Assembly (NCBI GenBank): GCA_050873965.1
Contig: JBNMJS010000008.1
Location: 1-33,180 of the forward strand
Reading direction: 5' to 3'
Origin: UBA2883 sp050873965
GTDB lineage: Bacteria > Cyanobacteriota > Vampirovibrionia > Gastranaerophilales > Gastranaerophilaceae
Length of the DNA: 33,180 nucleotides
Position numbers and translations under genes: made by a program. A model generated the notes under the pieces. It saw only the letters and a program-made list of their open reading frames with translations, was not told the DNA's origin and ran no database searches. Position 1 is the first letter of the stretch. Each line of letters starts with the position of its first letter. Positions 16,331 to 24,910 of this stretch are shown here, in pieces.

Positions 16331-17170
16331 TTGGATAAATTACTCACATTGATATATGTTACAGCATTGGCTGGAATAGGTGGAACAGGTTTAGGTGGTG
16401 TTATCGGAGCATTATTTAAAAGAGATTCTGATAGAACTGCAAGTTTACTGTTAAGTTTTGCAGCAGGTGTAATGGTTGCAATTGTTTGTTTTGATTTGAT
16501 TGTTAGTGCAATTGATACTAAAACAAATGTTTTGATAGTCTGTGCTGGTATTGCGTTGGGTGTATTGGTGGTTTATTCTTTGAACTTTTTTATTGATAGA
16601 TTTACTAATTTAGAAGTCGATCATATAGATAATTCTCATCCTCAAACAGCAGATGATTTAGATGAGATTATCCATAGTAATCATTTATCAGTTCATATCA
16701 AAAAACACGATACGAAGATGGCATTGCTTACAGCAGGTGTAATTATGGCATTTGCAATTGCTCTTCATAATTTGCCAGAGGGTATGACAATTGGTGCATC
16801 TTATGCAAATACTAAAGGTTTAATGCAAGGTTCTGCTCTAGTATTAGCAATACTTATTGGTTTACATAATATTCCAGAGGGTATGGCAATAGCCGTTCCA
16901 TTGATTAATGGTGGTGTAAAAAGACGTCTTGCAATACTTATTACTGCGTTGAGTGGTGCTCCAACAATAGTAGGTGCATTAGTTGGTTTTTGGATAGGTG
17001 ATATTGGACCATTGGGTTTGGCATTGAGTTTAAGTTTTGCTAGTGGTGCAATGTTGTACGTTGTATTTGGTGAAATATTACCTCAATCAATTCTTATGTA
17101 CAGAAGTAAATTGCCAGCATTCTTTGTTATTATTGGTATGCTATTGGGATTGGTAGTTATTCATTCATAA
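16331..17170 (+). CDS. ZIP-family metal transporter
   Basis: A 279-aa membrane protein with eight predicted helices. The metal-path signatures are both present: ALHNLPEGMTIG (helix 4) and GLHNIPEGMAIA (helix 5). A His/Asp-rich cytoplasmic loop lies between helices 3 and 4 (VDHIDNSHPQ...HSNHLSVHIKKHD). The start is TTG at 16331 with AGGAG 9 nt upstream. It follows the P1B ATPase by 22 nt and must share its zinc-controlled transcript. Most ZIP proteins import divalent metal, which is odd beside an exporter; this one resembles the GufA-like branch, whose direction is less settled. Substrate specificity is inferred from the neighbours. Confidence 0.92.
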   Translation: MDKLLTLIYVTALAGIGGTGLGGVIGALFKRDSDRTASLLLSFAAGVMVAIVCFDLIVSAIDTKTNVLIVCAGIALGVLVVYSLNFFIDRFTNLEVDHIDNSHPQTADDLDEIIHSNHLSVHIKKHDTKMALLTAGVIMAFAIALHNLPEGMTIGASYANTKGLMQGSALVLAILIGLHNIPEGMAIAVPLINGGVKRRLAILITALSGAPTIVGALVGFWIGDIGPLGLALSLSFASGAMLYVVFGEILPQSILMYRSKLPAFFVIIGMLLGLVVIHS

Positions 17171-17231
17171 TTTAATTGTTGTATTTTGTACACTAAATAT
17201 GTTACTATCATAATAAGTTAAGGAAATAATT

Positions 17232-18767
17232 ATGATAGTTAATACATTAAAGAAAGATTTTTTAGCCTCAATAATCGTGTTTTTGGTGGCTTTACCGTTA
17301 GCAATTGGTATCTCTATTGCTTGTGGTTTACCAATTTATAGTGGTATTGTTGCAGGTATTATTGGTGGTATTGTTGTTGGTGCGTTCTCTGGAAATTCTT
17401 TACAAGTTTCTGGGCCGGCTGCTGGTTTAATATTGATTATAGTTGATATTATTCAAACAATGGGAGTTGAAAAACTCTTTTTGATTATATTTATTGTTGG
17501 GCTTTTGCAAATAACATTTGGATTATTTTCTTTCGGTAAATGGTTTAGAGCAATTTCTCCTGCAATAATTCAAGGTATGTTGGCTGGAATTGGTGTTTCA
17601 ATTTTTCTTTCACAATTCCATATAATGCTTGATAGTACACCTAAGAATAACTTTATTGATAATATAAGAGATTTATGTAGTGTTATTTATCATTCAGTAT
17701 TGCCATTAGATGGTTCAAACCATCATCTGGCCTGTATGATTGGTTTATTAACTATTGCAGTTATGTTGATTTGGAAAGTTATTCCTATTAAAAAATTGAA
17801 ATTTATTCCATCTGCATTAGTTGGTATTATAGTTTCTTCTATTGTTGCAAATGCATATCATTTTAATATTAATTACATTCAAGTAGATTCCAATTTCTTG
17901 AATAATATGACTTTTATCAAACCTGCTCAATTCTTGGGCATATTTGATTTTAAAGTACTTTTAAATGCCTTAGTTATTACATTTATTGCTAGTGCAGAAA
18001 CACTGCTTACATCTGCTGCTATCGATAAAATGAGTACTAATTCTAAAACAGATTATGACAAAGAAATTATTGCACAAGGTATTGGTAATTCATTATCTGG
18101 TTTAGTTGGTGGTTTACCTATTACAGGTGTTATTGTACGTAGTGCTGCAAATATCAATGCTGATGCACAAACTAGAATGTCTGCTATTTTGCACGGTGTT
18201 TGGTTGTTGTTATTTGTTACAGTATTCCCACAAGTATTAAATTATATTCCAATTTCAGCATTGGCTGCAATTCTTGTTTATACAGGTTATAAATTGATTG
18301 ATGTTGATGCTGCAAAACATATTTATACTTTAAGTAAAGGTGAATTTTTGATTTATTCAATTACTCTTGTTTCAATATTATTTACGAATTTGTTTGAGGG
18401 GATTTTGATTGGTTTTGGCTTTGCTTTCTTAAAGAGTGCTTATAAAGTTTTGAAAGTTGATATTGATAAAGAATATATTGAATCCGAAAATAAAATTGTT
18501 GTGAAATTGCATGGTAATATTACATTCTTACAATTACCAATGTTGATTGAATCAATGGATCATCTTCCTAAAAATAAAAATATTCATTTATGTACAGAAC
18601 GTTTGCATTATATCGATCATGCCTGTGTTGATTATATCAAGTATTGGGAAAAAGAACGTTTGAACAAAATGAAAGGTTATACAGTAGATATTGCTTGGGA
18701 TGAAATTAGTAAGACTTATCCAAGTTTTGAATGGGATAAATTCCACGAAAAACACGACGAAGAATAA
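17232..18767 (+). CDS. SulP-family anion transporter with short STAS domain
   Basis: A 511-aa inner-membrane transporter of the SLC26/SulP family, which carries sulfate, bicarbonate, dicarboxylates or related anions. The first motif (SIIVFLVALPLAIGISIACG) and the following SGNSLQVSGPAAGL are well conserved. The membrane domain runs to about residue 400, with GGLPITGVIVRSAANINADAQTR as the family loop. A truncated STAS-like domain follows (VVKLHGNITFLQLPML...HYIDHACVDYI). TAAGGAAATAATT provides a Shine-Dalgarno. Substrate cannot be decided; the family includes cyanobacterial bicarbonate carriers as well as sulfate carriers. No zinc-type operator precedes it, so it is probably separate from the metal operon. 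Confidence 0.92.
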   Translation: MIVNTLKKDFLASIIVFLVALPLAIGISIACGLPIYSGIVAGIIGGIVVGAFSGNSLQVSGPAAGLILIIVDIIQTMGVEKLFLIIFIVGLLQITFGLFSFGKWFRAISPAIIQGMLAGIGVSIFLSQFHIMLDSTPKNNFIDNIRDLCSVIYHSVLPLDGSNHHLACMIGLLTIAVMLIWKVIPIKKLKFIPSALVGIIVSSIVANAYHFNINYIQVDSNFLNNMTFIKPAQFLGIFDFKVLLNALVITFIASAETLLTSAAIDKMSTNSKTDYDKEIIAQGIGNSLSGLVGGLPITGVIVRSAANINADAQTRMSAILHGVWLLLFVTVFPQVLNYIPISALAAILVYTGYKLIDVDAAKHIYTLSKGEFLIYSITLVSILFTNLFEGILIGFGFAFLKSAYKVLKVDIDKEYIESENKIVVKLHGNITFLQLPMLIESMDHLPKNKNIHLCTERLHYIDHACVDYIKYWEKERLNKMKGYTVDIAWDEISKTYPSFEWDKFHEKHDEE

Positions 18768-18793
18768 ATATTGTAAATATTATTTTATTTTTT
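18767..18793 (+). terminator. weak terminator-like hairpin after the SulP gene
   Basis: A short AATATT-GTA-AATATT stem is followed by ATTTTATTTTTT. It is all A-T, so this is tentative. Confidence 0.3.
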
Positions 18794-18827
18794 AGCAAAT
18801 TTATTGATTGATAGGCTTTATATTTGT

Positions 18828-19844
18828 GTGATTATACAAAATTATAGCCCTAGTGTATCTTATTCAATCAACAAAAATAATAGAACGAATAATTATAAGA
18901 TTAGTTCGTTACTTTGTGATACAGTATCATTTCAAGGTCATGCCGGTATTGAAAGATATGCTAAAAATGGAATTGATTATTTAAAACACGAAACGGCTTT
19001 TTTTAGAGAAGCATCTACTGATAATTTTGTAAAAAATTTTATAAAAGATAATTTTGCCGGTAAAGATAAAATAAAAATAGTTGTTGGTGGTTGTTCAACA
19101 GGTGAAGAAGCAGTTACTTATAGTATGTTGCTTGATGATATGAAAGATAAAGTTGATATTTTAGGGTTTGATTTAAGCAAAATATCTATTGAACAAGCAA
19201 AAAATGGAACATATTTATTTCATAAACCTAATGAAAAAGAAAAAGAAGAATTAGAATCTATGGGTGTTGCTGCATATAGAGATTCTTATTTAGTGTTTGA
19301 TAGTGCAAAACCATTAACAGAAGAAGAAAAACAAAATAAAGTATTATTTGATAAATTCTTTGAAAAATCAGATGAAATTGTTGAAGATAAAAAGCCGTTA
19401 ATGGAACGATTTCAAGATTGGTTAATTTCAAAAATTTATAAAGAGTCTCCAATGGCTATGCAGAAAAAATCTTACAAATTAAAAGATGGCAAGGCTGATA
19501 ATTGTAAATTTATTCAAGGTGATATTGAAGATATTAGGGGTATTGTCGGAGAAAAGAAAGCTGATGTTATTTTGTTTAGAAATGCAATGTATCATTTGAC
19601 AACAAAAGAAATTGGTTATGAGGCAACACGTGTACCTAGAAAAAATTCTCCAACAATTGTAGAAAATATTTGTAAAAAAATGAAAGATAGTTTGTCAGAT
19701 AATGGTTTGTTAGTTTTTGGTAAAAATGAACATTCACAAATGGTTGATGAAAATACATTACCAAAAGTTATGATAAAATTAGGTTTTAAACCTTTGAATA
19801 AGTCTGACAATAAACATGTTACTGTTTGGCAAAAAGTTTCATAA
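18828..19844 (+). CDS. CheR-like SAM-dependent methyltransferase with VSFQGH motif
   Basis: About 338 aa from the GTG at 18828; a TTG at 18804 is also possible and neither has a Shine-Dalgarno. The catalytic domain is of the CheR type: ETAFFRE (CheR TxFFRD), VVGGCSTGEEAVTYSMLL (SAM-binding motif I), ILGFDLSKISIEQAKNGTY (motif II with the ribose-binding Asp) and DVILFRNAMYHL (in place of CheR IFCRNVLIYF). A linker of about 80 residues separates the last two. CheR's N-terminal receptor-docking domain is missing, replaced by a low-complexity Asn/Ser-rich leader carrying VSFQGH. No chemotaxis gene is near. The substrate is unknown. A shorter relative is encoded at 27585-28367. Confidence 0.8.
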   Translation: MIIQNYSPSVSYSINKNNRTNNYKISSLLCDTVSFQGHAGIERYAKNGIDYLKHETAFFREASTDNFVKNFIKDNFAGKDKIKIVVGGCSTGEEAVTYSMLLDDMKDKVDILGFDLSKISIEQAKNGTYLFHKPNEKEKEELESMGVAAYRDSYLVFDSAKPLTEEEKQNKVLFDKFFEKSDEIVEDKKPLMERFQDWLISKIYKESPMAMQKKSYKLKDGKADNCKFIQGDIEDIRGIVGEKKADVILFRNAMYHLTTKEIGYEATRVPRKNSPTIVENICKKMKDSLSDNGLLVFGKNEHSQMVDENTLPKVMIKLGFKPLNKSDNKHVTVWQKVS

Positions 19845-21248
19845 TTATTTTGTTGGATAAGGAAGTTCTATAATAAAATTAGTTCCTTTTTGAAGTTCGC
19901 TTTCAATATGAATCGTTCCATTGTGTAATTCTACAATATTCTTGACAATGGCTAAACCTAATCCAGTTCCACCAGTTTTTCTACTGCGTGCTTTATCTAT
20001 TCTAAAAAATTTTTCAAATAAGCGTTCAAAATATTTTTCTTCTATACCAATACCGTAATCTTTTACTTCAATTTTTAAGGTTGTTTTGTTATCAGATAGT
20101 ATGACATCAATTTTGTCTGATTGTGAGTATTTTATTGCATTATTAATCAAGTTTGAGATTGCTCTGTGCATAAGTTCTTCTTCTCCATAGAAGAAATAAA
20201 CTTTATCTGCAATAAGATTAACTTTTATATTTGGAGTAGATGAATAATTGATAATATTATTTATTAAATTATTTAAAGAAAATTCTTTATAATCTTTATT
20301 ATCATTACTTTTTTCTGTTTCAATTTCTGCTAAATTAAGAATATCATTTACTAAAATATTTATGTATTTAACTTGATAAGAGATGATATTAAAGCATTCT
20401 TTATCTGCTTCATTCATTTCATCATATCTAGTTTCAATTAGTTCTACTGCAGAATTTATGGCTGTAATAGGTGTTTTAATTTCGTGTGTGATATTTTGTA
20501 TAAAATCACTCTTATATTCTTCTAATTGTTCTAATCTTTGAATTTGACGTTTCAATCTTTTTGTCATTTTCTTTACAGAAATTGCTAGTTCTTCAAGGAT
20601 TCCAATATCTGGAATAGTTATTTCTGTATCAAGATTTCCATTCGCAATTTGTGTTATGCTATTTTGTAGAGTGTTAAATGGTACTCTGATTTTTTGAATA
20701 ATATATATAAAACTTGAAATCAAAAGAAGTAAACAAGCCCCTAAGAACAACCAAATACTACGTTGTGCTTTTAAGATGCTTTTCATTACATCTTCTTCCG
20801 AAACAGTTATTTCTAAATAATATTGTTTATTGTTTATTGTTAATTTATCTACGTGACAAATCATTTTGTCTTTAATAGAGTGTCTATATATTTTAAAAAT
20901 ATCTTTGCAAGTTTTATGAAATTCAATGTTATCTTTTGCAAGTTGTGTATCTGAAAAACCTTTTGAAGACGCCAATAATTTTTTATTATTATCAAATATT
21001 CTGAATTTTATATTTTCATATTGAAAATCATCACAATATTGTTGAAGTCTTTTTATATTATGTTTTTCAATTAGTGGTGTAATAACCCATTCTATTTGTT
21101 TTTGAAAAATAGTTAGCTCTTCAATTTCTTCTTTCATATATGAATTGTTGAATTTAACAATGTTATATAAAGATAACGCAGCAAAAATTAGTATTATTGC
21201 TGTGAAACCGTACAATTTATTTAACCAAAATTTATCTCGTTTATTCAT
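19845..21248 (-). CDS. sensor histidine kinase
   Basis: Membrane two-component kinase, 467 aa from the ATG at 21248, which overlaps the end of the response regulator by 8 nt. Architecture: first membrane segment (about residues 10-30), an extracytoplasmic sensor of about 125 residues, a second segment (IWLFLGACLLLLISSFIYII), HAMP, HisKA with His255 in NITHEIKTP, and HATPase_c with NLINNAIKYS (N box), KDYGIGI (G1), FEKFFRID (F box) and GGTGLGLAIVK (G2). All catalytic boxes are intact. It is co-transcribed with the regulator and an exported phosphoesterase; with the upstream box array this suggests a PhoR/SphS-like phosphate sensor, which is inference. Confidence 0.95.
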   Translation of the reverse strand: MNKRDKFWLNKLYGFTAIILIFAALSLYNIVKFNNSYMKEEIEELTIFQKQIEWVITPLIEKHNIKRLQQYCDDFQYENIKFRIFDNNKKLLASSKGFSDTQLAKDNIEFHKTCKDIFKIYRHSIKDKMICHVDKLTINNKQYYLEITVSEEDVMKSILKAQRSIWLFLGACLLLLISSFIYIIQKIRVPFNTLQNSITQIANGNLDTEITIPDIGILEELAISVKKMTKRLKRQIQRLEQLEEYKSDFIQNITHEIKTPITAINSAVELIETRYDEMNEADKECFNIISYQVKYINILVNDILNLAEIETEKSNDNKDYKEFSLNNLINNIINYSSTPNIKVNLIADKVYFFYGEEELMHRAISNLINNAIKYSQSDKIDVILSDNKTTLKIEVKDYGIGIEEKYFERLFEKFFRIDKARSRKTGGTGLGLAIVKNIVELHNGTIHIESELQKGTNFIIELPYPTK

Positions 21249-21945
21249 TATTTGGTTCCTTAAGTCTATATCCAACACCACGTAATGTTTCTAAATCAGC
21301 ACTAAGTTTATCTAACTTTCTTCTTATATTTAAGATTTGAACGTCAACGGCTCTTTCTGATATATCAAAACCATCATCACCTCGCAAATATTCAAGTATT
21401 TGAGAACGAGTATAAACCTTTCCAACATTTGCAATAAATAGTTTTAATATTTCAAATTCAAATCGTGTTAATTTAATTTCTTGATTATCAATTTCAGCAC
21501 TACGTTTATCTTCATTTAGTACTAATGTTTTATAACTAAGTATTTTGTTTTGTTCTTTTGCTAAGTGGGCACGTATCCTTGCTAACAAAATTTTGTTGCT
21601 AAATGGTTTTGTTACATAATCAATTGCACCACATTCAAAACCTTTTACAATATCTTCTTCCATTTTTTTTGCAGTTAGCATTATTACAGGTATATTTTTA
21701 AGTCTAATATCTTGTTTTATTGCTTTGCAAACTGTGAAACCATCTATTTCTGGCAACATTACGTCTAACAACACAAGGTCAGGCATGTAGTTTTTGATTA
21801 TGTTTAATGCTTCTTGTCCATCGTATGCTTTTTTTATGTTGTGGTAGCCGTCAGACAATAATACTAACTCAATTAGTCGATTAATATCGTGTTCATCTTC
21901 TACTATTAAAATTTTGCTATTTTTAATCATATCTATATTATACAT
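21241..21945 (-). CDS. OmpR/PhoB-family response regulator
   Basis: A 234-aa transcription factor. The receiver domain has the acidic pair in IVEDEHDI, the phosphoacceptor Asp61 in LVLLDVMLPEIDG, and the switch Thr/Lys in MLTAKK and YVTKPFS. The C-terminal winged helix (FEFEILKLFIANVGKVYTR...VDVQILNIRRKLD...ETLRGVGYRL) is of the OmpR/PhoB type, which binds tandem direct repeats spaced 11 bp. The start could instead be the ATG at 21930 (MIKNSKILIVEDE); no Shine-Dalgarno decides. It lies 2 nt after the phosphoesterase stop and overlaps the kinase, so one operon. Its likely binding site is the six-box array at 22765-22827. Confidence 0.95.
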   Translation of the reverse strand: MYNIDMIKNSKILIVEDEHDINRLIELVLLSDGYHNIKKAYDGQEALNIIKNYMPDLVLLDVMLPEIDGFTVCKAIKQDIRLKNIPVIMLTAKKMEEDIVKGFECGAIDYVTKPFSNKILLARIRAHLAKEQNKILSYKTLVLNEDKRSAEIDNQEIKLTRFEFEILKLFIANVGKVYTRSQILEYLRGDDGFDISERAVDVQILNIRRKLDKLSADLETLRGVGYRLKEPNNE

Positions 21946-21947
21946 GT

Positions 21948-22739
21948 TTAAAATAACCCGTCTTTATTTTCTTTCAATAATGTATAAATTGAATCAGTAT
22001 CAGTATCTATTTCTATAATTTTATAATATCTGTTGTTTGAAAAATTCTTAGTTACGATATGGTAAATATTACCAATTCTTTCTTCTCTATTTTGGTGATA
22101 ATGTCCAGATATTATGGCTAATACATTATCATGTTTTTTTAGCATTTTTAAATATTCTTCTCTTCCGTAAGTATTATGTTCAACATTTTTTGTTAGTAAC
22201 AATGGGAAATGTTGAAGAATAACAACTTTTTTATCTTTGTATTTTGTTAAAATATTATCAAGCCATTCTATTTCGCTTGCTCTATAATATCCACTTGGAG
22301 CAGGGATAACTTCTTTTACTCCGTCCATTGTGACAAATACAACACCTTTTTTTTGAAATACATAATTTGGTTTATCGCTATGATATGAACCCATATATTT
22401 TTTTACAGTTTTCATATAAAGTACTTTGTCTAAATGTTTATATTTGAATACATCGTGATTGCCAATTAAAATGTATGTTCTAAATTTTATCTTTCTTGCT
22501 TGTGATAAGAAAGATTCTAAATCATCAAGGTTTGCATTATCAATATTGTCACCAGTGAAAACTACAAAATCTAAATCTTTACATTTGTTTATTTCATCTA
22601 CAAAATTTTTTAAGTAATCGACATTATAAGAATTGATATGTACGTCAGTTACTTGTGCAAATTTAATTGTTTCGGCTTTTACGTTGATTGGTATTGCAAA
22701 GAATAATAATACCAATAATATTTTAATAATCTTTTTCAT
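21948..22739 (-). CDS. exported calcineurin-like metallophosphoesterase
   Basis: A 263-aa phosphoesterase with a clear N-terminal signal peptide (MKKIIKILLVLLFFAIPINVKA, cleaved about residue 22), so it acts outside the cytoplasmic membrane. The dinuclear metal centre motifs appear in order: DVH (D-x-H), FTGDNID (GDxxD), IGNHD (GNHD) and ISGHYH (GHxH). The substrate is not evident; related enzymes hydrolyse phosphomonoesters, phosphodiesters or nucleotides. It is first in the operon with the OmpR-type regulator and the kinase. Lying beside a Pho-box-like array, it would fit a role in scavenging phosphate from organic sources. Confidence 0.92.
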   Translation of the reverse strand: MKKIIKILLVLLFFAIPINVKAETIKFAQVTDVHINSYNVDYLKNFVDEINKCKDLDFVVFTGDNIDNANLDDLESFLSQARKIKFRTYILIGNHDVFKYKHLDKVLYMKTVKKYMGSYHSDKPNYVFQKKGVVFVTMDGVKEVIPAPSGYYRASEIEWLDNILTKYKDKKVVILQHFPLLLTKNVEHNTYGREEYLKMLKKHDNVLAIISGHYHQNREERIGNIYHIVTKNFSNNRYYKIIEIDTDTDSIYTLLKENKDGLF

Positions 22740-22764
22740 AATATATTCATGGTATCAATTCCCT

Positions 22765-22827
22765 ATTAGTTTAATGTTAACTGGATATTAGTTTTCTGTT
22801 AGTTATACATTAGTTTTGTGTTAGCAA
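22765..22827 (+). promoter_or_regulatory. six tandem 8-bp boxes with 3-bp spacers (Pho-box-like)
   Basis: The units are ATTAGTTT, GTTAACTG, ATTAGTTT, GTTAGTTA, ATTAGTTT and GTTAGCAA, each separated by exactly 3 nt, so the period is 11 bp and the pairs repeat every 22 bp. OmpR/PhoB-type regulators bind such direct repeats. The 8+3 layout with a TTAA/TTAG core resembles the cyanobacterial Pho box (YTTAAYYW repeats). The array fills the gap between the phosphoesterase-regulator-kinase operon and the PAP2 gene, ending just before the PAP2 -35. Confidence 0.82.
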
Positions 22828-22829
22828 AT

Positions 22830-22857
22830 TTGTTTTATGTCTGATTTAAGTTATAAT
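22830..22857 (+). promoter_or_regulatory. promoter of the PAP2 gene
   Basis: TTGTTT at 22830-22835 and a perfect TATAAT at 22852-22857 are 16 nt apart, giving a start near 22864. This lies downstream of an in-frame ATG at 22837, supporting translation from the ATG at 22888. The tandem boxes end 2 nt upstream of the -35, the position expected for an activator. Confidence 0.65.
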
Positions 22858-22887
22858 GTGAATGGAATAAAGAATTTGGAGTTTATT

Positions 22888-23838
22888 ATGAGTTGGTTAG
22901 GTTGGCAAATAGATTATTTATTGTTCTTACAAAATTTTAGAGATGTATCACATCATATATTTGATAATTTCTTTTTAACAATTACTTTGTTTGGACAAAT
23001 ATTTGTACCTCTGACTATTATATGTTTGATATATTGGTGCATAAATAAAAAAATAGGTTTTTATATTGTATCAACTTATTTGTATGGATTTTTAGTTAAT
23101 ATATTTTTGAAAACAACTGCTTGCATATATCGTCCTTGGTTATTAGATTCAAGAGTTAAACCTTTATCTCAAGCAATTGCTGGTGCAACTGGATATTCTT
23201 TCCCTAGTGGTCATACCTCAGAAGTTGTGACATCATTTGGTTCTATTGCAAAATCTTTTTGGGATAATAAAATTTTAAGATATTTATGTTTTGCAGTTAT
23301 ATTTTTAGTGATGCTTTCTCGTAATTATCTTGGTGTGCATACTCCTCAAGATGTTATAGTTTCATTTTTTGTAGGTATAGGTTTAATATTTGCGAACGAA
23401 AAACTATTGAAATGGGTTGATAATGGTAAAAATAGAGATTTTATTTTAATATCTGTTGTGACAATTGCTTGTGTATTATTAACATTGTACGTTACATATA
23501 AAAGTTATCCTATTCATTATTTGAATGGAAAAGTTTTGTATGATCCATCTTTTATTAAAACAGATATTTATACAAAAGTTGGTTTTATATTGGGTGCATT
23601 GTATGGTTGGTGCATTGAAAAACGCTTTGTAAATTTCTCAGCTGAAATTGGTTCTATTCTGCATAAAGTAGTTAGATTTATTGTTGGTATAGTTATTTTT
23701 TATGCATTATTTAACTTAACTAATAATATTTTAGTTATTTATTTAGGTAAAAAATTGGGATATTTAGTAGGATATTTTGTTGTCGGTTTATTTATGACGT
23801 TGATTTATCCATTCTTTATTAAATTGACTCAAAAATAA
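22888..23838 (+). CDS. PAP2-family membrane phosphatase
   Basis: A 316-aa integral membrane protein. The ATG at 22888 is chosen because GGAG lies 6 nt upstream and the promoter -10 lies beyond the alternative ATG at 22837. The three acid-phosphatase signatures are complete: K-x6-RP (KTTACIYRP), PSGH (SFPSGHTSE) and SR-x5-H-x3-D (SRNYLGVHTPQD). Several further membrane segments follow to residue 316, giving a C-terminal extension beyond the minimal PAP2 domain. Likely substrates are phosphatidic acid, isoprenyl diphosphates or other lipid phosphates at the outer face. It diverges from the exported phosphoesterase and shares its regulatory region. Confidence 0.93.
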   Translation: MSWLGWQIDYLLFLQNFRDVSHHIFDNFFLTITLFGQIFVPLTIICLIYWCINKKIGFYIVSTYLYGFLVNIFLKTTACIYRPWLLDSRVKPLSQAIAGATGYSFPSGHTSEVVTSFGSIAKSFWDNKILRYLCFAVIFLVMLSRNYLGVHTPQDVIVSFFVGIGLIFANEKLLKWVDNGKNRDFILISVVTIACVLLTLYVTYKSYPIHYLNGKVLYDPSFIKTDIYTKVGFILGALYGWCIEKRFVNFSAEIGSILHKVVRFIVGIVIFYALFNLTNNILVIYLGKKLGYLVGYFVVGLFMTLIYPFFIKLTQK

Positions 23839-23867
23839 GTTATAATTTTTTGCATGCCTTTTGTTAT

Positions 23868-23916
23868 CAATATGTTTGTGCTACCTTATAAATATTCGGA
23901 ATACCTAAACATATTG
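23868..23916 (+). promoter_or_regulatory. inverted repeat around the bioB promoter
   Basis: Perfect 10-bp arms CAATATGTTT (23868-23877) and AAACATATTG (23907-23916) flank 29 nt containing TATAAAT (23887-23893), a good -10. The right arm ends directly at the bioB Shine-Dalgarno GAGGAG. It could be an operator spanning the promoter. As RNA only the right arm would normally be transcribed, so a hairpin is less likely. It does not match the BirA box. Confidence 0.55.
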
Positions 23917-23929
23917 AGGAGTACTATTT

Positions 23930-24868
23930 ATGACAAATAATAAAGAATATACAAAAGAAGAATTGTTAGATTTGTATGAAAAACCATTAGAAGAATTAAT
24001 TGAACTTTCACACGAAGTTACTATTGAAAATTTTGATAATAACGTAGAGGCTTGTAGTATTATTAGTGCAAAAACAGGTGCTTGTAGTGAAAATTGTAAA
24101 TATTGTGCTCAAAGTAAACACAATCATGCAGAAATTGAATGTCACCCACTTTTAGATGTTGAAACAGTTAAAAAAGCTGCTTTAAGTGCAAAAGAAAATG
24201 GTGCGACTCGTTTCTGTATCGTTACATCTGGACGTGTTCCAACAGGTAGTGATTTTGAAAAAATATTAGAAATGATTAAAGAAGTTGCTTCAATTGATGG
24301 TATTCATTGTTGTGCATCATTAGGTTTGTTATCAGAAGAACAAGTTAAACAAATTAAAGAAGCAGGTGTTGAAAGATATAATCACAATATTAACACTTCA
24401 GAACATTATCATAATCATATTTGTACAACTCATAATTTTGAAGATAGAGTTAATACTGTTAAAATGGTTAAAAAATATGGTATGGAAGCGTGTTGTGGTG
24501 TAATTATTGGTATGGGTGAATCTCGTGAAGATAGAATTGATATGGCTTTATCTTTAAGACAACTTAACCCTAAAACAGTTCCAATAAATTTCCTAAATCC
24601 AATTAAAGGTACTCCATTAGAAGATTATGAAGATAAAATTTCAGAAGAAGAAATCTTAAAGACTATATGTATTTTCAGATTAGCACTTCCAAAATCTTTG
24701 TTGAGATATGCAGGTGGTAGAACTACTCGTTTGAGTAAATATAATCAAAAATTAGGTATTATTGCAGGTATAAATTCTTTATTAGTAGGCAATTATTTGA
24801 CTACAACTGGCTCAAAATCTGAAGAAGATAAGGAAATGTTAAAGAGTCTAGATTTGGTTATGAACTAA
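23930..24868 (+). CDS. bioB: biotin synthase
   Basis: Radical-SAM enzyme inserting sulfur into dethiobiotin, the last step of biotin synthesis. 312 aa, full length. The 4Fe-4S ligands Cys52, Cys56 and Cys59 are in GACSENCKYCAQS. Ligand Cys residues of the second cluster are in RFCIVTSG, GIHCCASLG and ACCGVIIGMGES, and YNHNINTSE and RYAGGRTTRL are conserved. Strong Shine-Dalgarno GAGGAG. No other biotin gene is in the window; the next gene is a DUF4186 protein 42 nt on. Regulation may use the inverted repeat around the promoter. Confidence 0.97.
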   Translation: MTNNKEYTKEELLDLYEKPLEELIELSHEVTIENFDNNVEACSIISAKTGACSENCKYCAQSKHNHAEIECHPLLDVETVKKAALSAKENGATRFCIVTSGRVPTGSDFEKILEMIKEVASIDGIHCCASLGLLSEEQVKQIKEAGVERYNHNINTSEHYHNHICTTHNFEDRVNTVKMVKKYGMEACCGVIIGMGESREDRIDMALSLRQLNPKTVPINFLNPIKGTPLEDYEDKISEEEILKTICIFRLALPKSLLRYAGGRTTRLSKYNQKLGIIAGINSLLVGNYLTTTGSKSEEDKEMLKSLDLVMN

Positions 24869-24910
24869 ATTAATGTGATAAAATTTAATTATACAGTGAG
24901 GAGTTGTTCT

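Noticed and set aside
22765..22827. A small CRISPR-like repeat array
   Set aside because: The repeats are 8 bp with 3-bp spacers, and no cas genes are present. The period matches response-regulator binding.
22837..22887. Upstream ATG at 22837 for the PAP2 protein
   Set aside because: It lies before the likely transcription start and lacks a Shine-Dalgarno. The ATG at 22888 has GGAG at the right distance.
23868..23916. A BirA operator at bioB
   Set aside because: The arms CAATATGTTT/AAACATATTG do not match the TTGTAAACC-type BirA half-site, and the 29-nt spacer is too long.
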